Shown: piece by piece, positions 51,801 to 60,800 of the stretch
Position numbering within the stretch: position 1 is the stretch's first letter
How the letters are laid out: each line of letters opens with the position of its first letter
NCBI GenBank assembly: GCA_013398175.1
Contig: VZRZ01002579.1
Span: 1,296,258 to 1,360,257 of the forward strand
Length of the DNA: 64,000 nucleotides
Reading direction: 5' to 3'
From: Climacteris rufus
Lineage: Eukaryota > Chordata > Aves > Passeriformes > Climacteridae
Translations under genes and position numbers: made by a program
The notes under the pieces: generated by a model
Told to the model about the DNA's origin: nothing
What the model saw: the letters and a program-made list of their open reading frames with translations, nothing else
Database searches by the model: none

Positions 51801-54800
51801 CTAGAAAAGAGCATTTTTAATGTAAGGGGGGGGTAAACATTTTATTTTACAAGCTTTCAAGTACACAAACATTGTTAAGGAATTATCAAAATTCTGAAGG
51901 ATTTATCTAATTTATTTTTTCTTTAGTTTGATTTGTTTTCTGGGTGAGATTTGTAGCTGGTAAGATGCAAACTTCCCTATGCACCTTGGCTTTACTTGCA
52001 TCATTGTATGCTACATTACCTCTATTCAGACGTGATATGGTTCACACGTGGAAAAGTAAATGTTAGAGACCAAAATCCAGGAGGGTTGCAAAGTCTGTGA
52101 GATAATAAGAGTGAAAGCTAAGTGGGTTTTTTTTTTAGCAGGTTTTTTTGTTGCTGTTATTTAGTTGGTTTTGGTAGGTTTTTTGTAACACTGCAATTTG
52201 AAGCTGAATCCATCAAGAAAAGGAGCTCTCACTAGATGGTGAAAGATTTCACAGTCGTGTTTTAATGTACCTCATTTTGAGCTGACAGTACGTGACTGTG
52301 TTTTGTGTTAAACTCAAAAAGCTGTAGAACCAAAGTCATGCACAGATTGCTGCCTGTAGGCAGTAATAATATGCAAAGCTTATGTAACTCCTTACCTTTT
52401 CCAAACCCCTGTGCAGCTATAAGGTAATTAATGAGTATAACAGGTATGGTTTTAGTCAGAGTGTTAGATATGTCGTGGAGTTTCGACAGTTACATGTATT
52501 TATTTTATATGCAGGGTTCCTGCATACATTTTTGTATAAATTGAGTTTACGAAGACTTCAGATCAGAAAAAAAATCTGAAATTATATGAATTAAATCTTT
52601 GCATAGTATGTTCATGATATGCTAAGGCACAGAATCCTTTTGTTATTCTAATATGGCATCATATACGGGGAGAAAGACTGAAAATGACCTGATGTGTTAT
52701 TAATCACTGAAATAACTGTTTAAATGTTTGGTCATTTGAAAGTCAGAGGTGAATACTTGATGCCCTGAACATACACAGCACACAGCAGAATCTTCCATGT
52801 GACACCATCTATCTTGCCGGGAATTAAAATGCAGGGAGTGGTGTTCACAGAGTAATGACTGCAGGTATACTGGTGCTTGGAAAGTATTTTAATTTATAGT
52901 CATAAAGTACAGGGAGGCTACATTCTCTTGTAAGGATCTGGATTCTGCATTCTTATTGAGGCTCTTAAGTTAGTCATTGCAGTAACAGACTCTTGCATTA
53001 TTTAAGTACCTGAACTTCTTTACCATATCTGCCACTAACAATCTTGTTACAGCTGACCTCATTAATAAATTCATGCACCACAATTATTTCAAACCTTTTA
53101 AGTAGCACATTAGATATTAATTTCTCCAGCATTTAAAAAAAATCTTTTCTGACGGGGATGACTGCTGAGAACAAAATATAAACTGATTCATAGTTGTACT
53201 GAACTGCTATGAAGTCCATAATTATGTAGTCAGATATTGAAAAATTATCTATCTGTATAGAGTAGTTGCTTAAATTTCAAGATCCAGCCAAACCTAGCTG
53301 GGGTTCAAAATTCAAAGAGTAATTGTAATGTAAGTACCATGTAATCTCAGAGACAGCTCTACCTATTACTAATATTTCTTCAATTTTTAATTTAATAAGA
53401 GGACAAATCTGGAGGTGTCTGCTGTTAAAGTGCTAGTAGTTCTTATTAAACAGATGGAAAAAAATCTATGAAGTTGCGAGAAAGTGAGAGAGGGAGAGCA
53501 AGAAACAAATAACAGACTGAAAAATTATGACCTTTGCTTAAAGATCAATGCCATTCCTCATATTCCTGTAGAAAGGAATATATGTCTCTTACAGCTATGA
53601 ATGGTTTTGGTAAGATATTAGTATTAGTGGTCATAATAAAGAAGGGATATAAAAATCCCATGTCACATTTTCTGATGATTCAAATTATTGTGTATTTTTG
53701 TTAATGGATAAATCAACAGAATGGATAAAAATTTCATCAACCAAAGCAAATGATTGCTTATCTTTGATCTTAATGGGATGAATGGCTTTAAAAAAAATCT
53801 GTCACATACAGGTGTCTACTGAACAATTTTAGATTACATTGATTAAATAAGGGAATCTCGCAAGCTGCATTAAAAATATTAAGGAATCTGTAGCCCTCCT
53901 TTTTAATAGTCTGATCTTGGTTTCATATTAATCTCATCAAACTTGCTTTTTATATTAGTGTAGCTTAATTCAGAAGTGTGCCCTAGTGACATAAACTGAG
54001 CACTGAAGTCTGTAAACTATTACTGAGCTATTAGATTGCAATTTAAATTCAGTTTAATCTTCCTTACAGAAATCTAGACTCAACGAATCTATGAAGTCAC
54101 TGAGGTTGGGTGGAGAGCCCCAATTCTACTCATCCTAAGGTTTATAAGAGCCAAGGCTCCTGGGGTATGGCAAAAAGATGCTTTCAGTTAGGTTAATTAG
54201 TCAGAGCCTATGCTTTGAATTTAACAAAGCTTTTACAAGAGAAAGATTTCAGTCTTATGGATATTTAAGGTGTAAAATATATATTTCATATTTAATTTGA
54301 AAAGCAGACTTCTGCACACAGACCATGAGGTATATGAAACTGTACATGAATTTTCATTTACGCTTCTTTTCTTTAAGTTCTCAGATTATCAGAACTACAT
54401 TGTGAATAGTTGTGTGAAAGAGAATCCAACAATGGAAAGATCAATTTCTCTTTGCAATGGTATATCTCAGTGGGTGCAGCTAATGGTTCTCAGCAGACCA
54501 ACACCACAGCTTCGGGCTGAAGTGTTCATCAAGTTTATTCATGTTGCACAGGTCAGTTAAAATCTGGCATGTTTGGTGTTTATTTTGTCTTTCTCAGATA
54601 CAACCCTTTTTTTGCTCTTCCCATGCTACTATTGTAGGGTGAGCTGAGAGTGTTGGCACTGGTAACAAATACACTGGTTACCACATGTATTTGTGTATGT
54701 GTGCAGTCATACCAAGTGTTCACATATTACAGTGTCATGGCACCAGGACTTTCTCATGCTGAAGAAATTGTTTTCAAACAATGAAAAATCTAGGCTTGCT

Positions 54801-57800
54801 TTTGAATCAGCAGGTGAGATTGCCAGCTGTGGTTGTGAACCTTTCCAAAGCATGAGCCACTGTCATGCCTTTGGCTGTAATTAGAAGCATTCCACTAGAA
54901 ACACGTTTCTGGATAAAAGCAGAGCTATGGTCCTATTGGTATTCTTTGCATACTAATTCAACTGCAGTCATAGCCAAGATAATAGGCAGCATTTCCTAGT
55001 TGTGGTGGAAGTACTGAGGAAGTACTTTGAAGACTTACTGTATCTGCAAATTTAATATTTGATTTAGCAACAGGAAAATAAGTCTATGTTACACCCAGTA
55101 AAATCACAACTCATTACCAAAATACATTAAGTCAAATGGCACAAAACTTGTAAGACTTCAGAGTAAGACAATAGAGGAAATTAATATTTGGGTGTGCATA
55201 TTGAACAACCCAAACCTTTAAATGATAAATATTTCTTTCTTTTATGTCAAAACAGAAGCTCCACCAGCTGCAGAATTTCAACACATTAATGGCAGTGATA
55301 GGAGGTCTCTGTCACAGTTCCATTTCCAGGCTCAAGGAAACAAGCTCATGTGTTCCTCATGATGTAATTAAGGTTAGTATTGCTTCTCTAATTTTTAAAA
55401 ATAAGATAACCTTTAACTTTTTTGTCACTGCACACACACAAAGCAACCTTACTTCATTGGATAAGATGGAAAGACAGAACAAAAATTTCTTTGGTTTTGG
55501 AGGGTTTTTAATTTGTCATTTCATCTCTACATCACCAGTTACTCATACACTTTTATAGATTTATAGATTATAGACTTTTATAGATCCTCTAAGGTTTCTC
55601 TTTTAATCTCAGATGTGAGGACGTGTATTTTCAGTTGTATGCAGTAGTACAGAATAGCACTCAAACATGAAAACAGAGAGCTGGATCCTAGAACATTTGA
55701 AAACAAAACTATTGTCATCTGTAGTGACATTGACCATCCTGAGTCTGTAAAATGTTAGCACAGAGCTCTGCACTTTGAGTGAAGGGACTGGTTTTGTTCA
55801 TCTGATTTTTCCCTGTGACAGATTTTACTTAATTCAGAGTTGAACAAACTTAGACCAAACACACACATAGGAATCTATTTTAATTTCCAGTTAAGTTGTT
55901 ATGAAATACAGATGAAAGCTATTAAAAATGTGAAGGAAAGCATATTTTTTAGAAATGCTTCTTAAGAAGCCTTCAAATGGCTTCTTAAGAGATTCTTAAG
56001 AGAATAAGGGACTTTATTATTTTGGGGCCTGAAAGATTCTGTAAAGGTATCTAATGAGCCTGTTTTGATTATAGTATGGTCTATGTGAATGAACAGTACA
56101 TACCTGGAGTAAAGACCTGAAGTGTGACCTCCCACTGGGAATGGTTACAGCTCTCAGAATCTATAAAATCAGTTAGCTTATTTTAGAAACATGTTTTTCA
56201 AATTTTGTCATTATAAGGACTGCATATGTGCACATCATTTTAGTAACTTTTTGTATCAAGAAATTGTATACCAGTGCTAATAGAAAGCAGGTAAAAAAAA
56301 GGCTGGTAATTAGTGACTTGAGACACACTTTCAGGTTTAACTATATGGAAGAGTTTGTAAAGGTTACAAATCAAAGCCTTTGACAAGAAATTTCCAAGGA
56401 AAACGTTCTGTTGATTTTATAATGTTATGAGTCAACTTTGTATAGTTAAAACAAGGGAAATATTTATACTGGTAGACTGAAGATTTATTCGGCTTTTACA
56501 ACAAACCCAGTATATTGTTTCTAGTTCATTTCCATGGAAAAAATTTCTTAAAAACACAGATGTGCCACCTTGAACCATAGTACAACTTCTGATCGCACTG
56601 TGATGGGATCATGGCACAGTGTAGGGTTTCTCTGCCAGTACCTTGCCAGTAATTCCAGCTGGTGACCTGAAAGAGAATGTATTCCACATTTAAGGTGAAG
56701 ATGGCTGCTTTTATCAGTGTTGGAGAACTTGCGCTGTGCTTACACATTGACTGCATACAGATCCTCTTGGTTTGAGAGAATGCTATTTTTTTTCATTTGA
56801 CTAAATGGGGAATGTAAGGAAACCACCATTATAAATTAGGCTATAGATTAACTATCTATAATTACATATTAGTACGTAGCTTGTAGGTATAGGAAATCTA
56901 GAATACCTAGATTTCTTTTGAAGTTTTAACATCTATTTCAAGAGCCACTGTGAGTAAAGTCCTTAACACTAACATGGGAAGTTCTTGTGATGTATGACGA
57001 AAACAGAAACAGTAACCAGTGCTAATATTTTTATTTTCTTTTTATTTTTAGGTGTTTAATGAAATGACAGAATTGCTTTCATCTTACAGAAATTATGATA
57101 GTTACCGACGTGCCTATAGTGAGTGCAGTAACTTTAAGATCCCAATCCTTGGGGTCCACCTGAAAGACTTGATATCCCTTTATGAGGGCATGCCAGACTA
57201 CTTGGAGGGCAAAAAAATTAACGTGTATAAACTATATTCTCTGTATAACCACATAAATGAGCTGATACAACTCCAGGAAATGCCACTTCCCCTGGAGGCT
57301 AATATGGACCTTGTTCATTTGCTTACAGTAAGTCTGCTAGATAAGATAAGTACCTTTTCAAATACCTATCAAACAACCAAGTAGAGAATTACATTAATTA
57401 ATTAATTATAATACATAATATTGTAAGATTTTTTTTTCCTAAGGAGAGGTGTACAGGAATAGAAGAGAAAAAGGTGGGGATGCTGATTTATCTGGCAGCA
57501 AGGGTAGAGGTGCCAGTTCAGCCAGTACACTTCCAATTATTCTGTAAGGGAAGGAAATGTTTATTTCTGCTTCACTATATTGGTATGCACACTCTGTACT
57601 TTCAATAAGGAAGTGCTCTGAATCCTCTGCTGATTAAGCCTGAATAGGGAAAAAGATAGAAAGCTTCCTTAGATACACCCTGGAGGCAGAGGACTGCAGT
57701 CCTTGTGTTGAAAACAAATTTTCACACAAAAGTTCAGTTCCTCAAGATACCACATGTCTAGCCAGGTTTCTTCTGGTGCTTAAAAAACTGTCTGACACAT

Positions 57801-60800
57801 AACATTAGTCAAATATAGTTGTTGTATTACTCTTCCAGTCATATCTAGTCAATGACATGCTACTAAAAAATTGATACTACCTAGGACATTGCTAAAACAA
57901 TAGTTTAACTTCTCCTAGAAAGTTAATGTGCTACCTTCTATTAAAATAGTAAATCTTCCTTTCTTGTTTCTCAGTTTTGCTTGGCCTTAGCAAGTATCTC
58001 ATCTTGGAATACCTAGATAGTCTGCTTCCACTTTCTGGTTATAAGCCCTGTTTCAGGAGAAAGCTAATAGGTAAAAATGCTAATGTGTCAGAGGGTATTT
58101 GTTCTCTCTGGGAGCACTGTTGTGTGAAATAATGCACAGATGCCCAGGGCCTGAAAGCTACGTGAAGTGGTGAATTTCTTACTTCTTCCTGCTGTTTGTT
58201 TTAAATGTTTTGTTTGAAATTATTCTATTTTTTTTTCTTTTAAATAATGTTTTATGAAAATGGCTATTACAAATATGTAGAAATTTGGCTATAATTTCAT
58301 ACAACTCTATATGACAAGACATAAATGAGAAGAAATACTTCATTTCAATGCAGGAGCTTCTGAACTGCTAATACCCCAAGCTACAGATTTCCAGATAATG
58401 GTAGTAACAGGCTGGAATGTAGAATTGGACACATTTCAAATCACTGTGAGCACCTGTGCGGCTCAAGTTCATTTTTTTCTAGGTGTAATCTAAATTAAAA
58501 TATAATGCACCAAAAAATATGAATGCACTCCAACAACAAATTTATAAAGTTGCAGCGACTGTTCTGGGATTAAACTAATGTGTTTGTTTTCAGCTGTCCC
58601 TTGATCTTTACTACACAGAAGATGAAATTTATGAACTTTCGTATGCACGAGAGCCACGAAGTCACCGAGCTGCCGTAAGGGCCTTTACAGATTCTTAACA
58701 AAAGGAGGGTTTCTATGAGTAATTTTAATCTTAAAAAGGATTTTTTTTAAAGTAAATTGTATCCCTTGCATTCATTTTATTGTATTTATTTCATATATAT
58801 TTTATGCTAAATTAAAAACATTTTAGATTTATGCATAGACTGAGTGAAATCTGTTAAAGCATAAATTGTTTGGTTAATGATGAAGCCTAAGCTAGTATAT
58901 CTGGGAGACTTGACACCCTATCAGGTTTTATAATATGAACACAAAGTTACTGCGTAGAGACATGACTTCAGTCTCAATTTTGGCAGCTGATACTGTTTCT
59001 TCCAAATGGAGAATTCTTATATGATTCAATGTATGAAACCCATGAGTGTTACATGGTAGTTTTGTTCCTGTTTTATAAATATGGAAAAGATGGTGATTTT
59101 ACAGGGCTGTCAGCAAACTGGCAGTTTAAGGGATGAGTACTGTTTTGAACAGTTCAAGGAAGAGCTTACTCTGAAGTGCCCTGTAATTATCAAAGGAATG
59201 ATGTTGGGTCCAACAGGTCATTGTTGCAGTCCTGTATCACATAGTCCACTGTCACAAATGAAGGAAGTGTAATACTGAAAAACTTTCCATGTGGTACTAA
59301 TGAAGTTCCATTTAATTTATTTCAGCCTTTGACACCTTCCAAACCACCAGTAGTTGCAGACTGGGCCTCAGGAGTGGCCCCAAAACCTGATCCAAAAACC
59401 ATCAGCAAACACGTTCAGAGGATGGTAGATGTAAGTAAGGTTGGCCGCTGTACTTTACGTTCTTGTAAATCGGTTGTAGTCTTAACCTCTAGGTATGAGA
59501 AGATGCATAGGATGGGACTTCTGTCTTCAAAAATACATATTTTTGCCTACCTGTAAATAGCAGCAGTGGCCCACAAGGCCTTCAGTGGCTGAAGAGCCAC
59601 GAGGAGGTTTGAATGCTGACACGTGTACCTCCAGAGTCACTCTTTCAAGGAGCCAGGGAGTCCAACATCATGTTACTGATGCAGTCTGACAGTAGGCCTT
59701 TCAGTGACTTTGACACAAGCAGCCATTGCTTTTTCTCTTTCTTTTGGCTCTCTTGCTTTATGGAAAACTACCAATTAAGGTGATTGATTACAAAACTGTT
59801 ATAGGGAGAGAGGCCTGATTCATCTCTTTTCTTTTTAAGCACTTCTAATATTGTGAGGCATCCCTTGATACACTTTGTTTTGGAATATATTTCTAAATTT
59901 GATGTAGATGTGCTCCTTGTCTCAGAGCCAGAGCCAAACAGTAATGCGTTCCACAAGTGGAAACAGGTGTCTGCCTGACAATGCTCTCATATAACTGATT
60001 TTCTCATAACATTGACCTAATAAAATAAGCTAGGCAGCTACACTGATTTGGCTGTAGAAACCATCAGTGGGAGCACTAATTGAAAGCATTAGTAGGAGTT
60101 GTGTATGTGGGCCTGGACAGAATGGTCTTAAAGCAGAAGTAAAAAACAGCTGTCATTGTGTTGTAGTCCAGCCTGTGTTGACTTATCTATGTTTTGCTGC
60201 AAATCAAGAAATCATAATGCTTCCTTAGTCTCAAGCGAAAAAAAAAAAGCAATTAGATTGTTGCACTGTTTAATAGACACTGGGAGAAGATGGGAGAGGA
60301 AACCCGTAAATAATGTGGAGGCTTTCTAAAGTGGTAATTCAGACCATCCTCACTATTCTGCTATTACCTTGCACAGTCTGTCTTCAAAAATTATGACCAT
60401 GATCAGGATGGATACATTTCCCAGGAAGAATTTGAAAAGATTGCTGCCAGTTTTCCATTCTCATTTTGTGTAATGGCTAAGGACTGGTGAGTATCTGCTT
60501 ACCAACTTTGTAGCATTTGTTTTGGGAGGGATTTAGATGTTTCTGTGTTTAAACTATATTTTATCATTAGGGTGGTTCTCTACAGGCACAAATAGAAGTG
60601 AAAACATAACTGACAGAAGCATCTTCTGAATGTGTTGTGAATGACATCTTCATGGGGTTACAGCAGTGGTAATCACGCTGATTTAGAAGGAAGAACAGAC
60701 AATAGAAAAATATTTTTCAAATTATATTTATTATATACTAGTAAATAATTTTCCTATGATAAAGCTGTCCCTTGGAAACAGAGAATTGGCAAATGTTTAT

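Noticed and set aside
59081..59272. 63-codon open frame in intron 10
   Set aside because: It lies between exons that join perfectly without it and resembles no RasGRP sequence.
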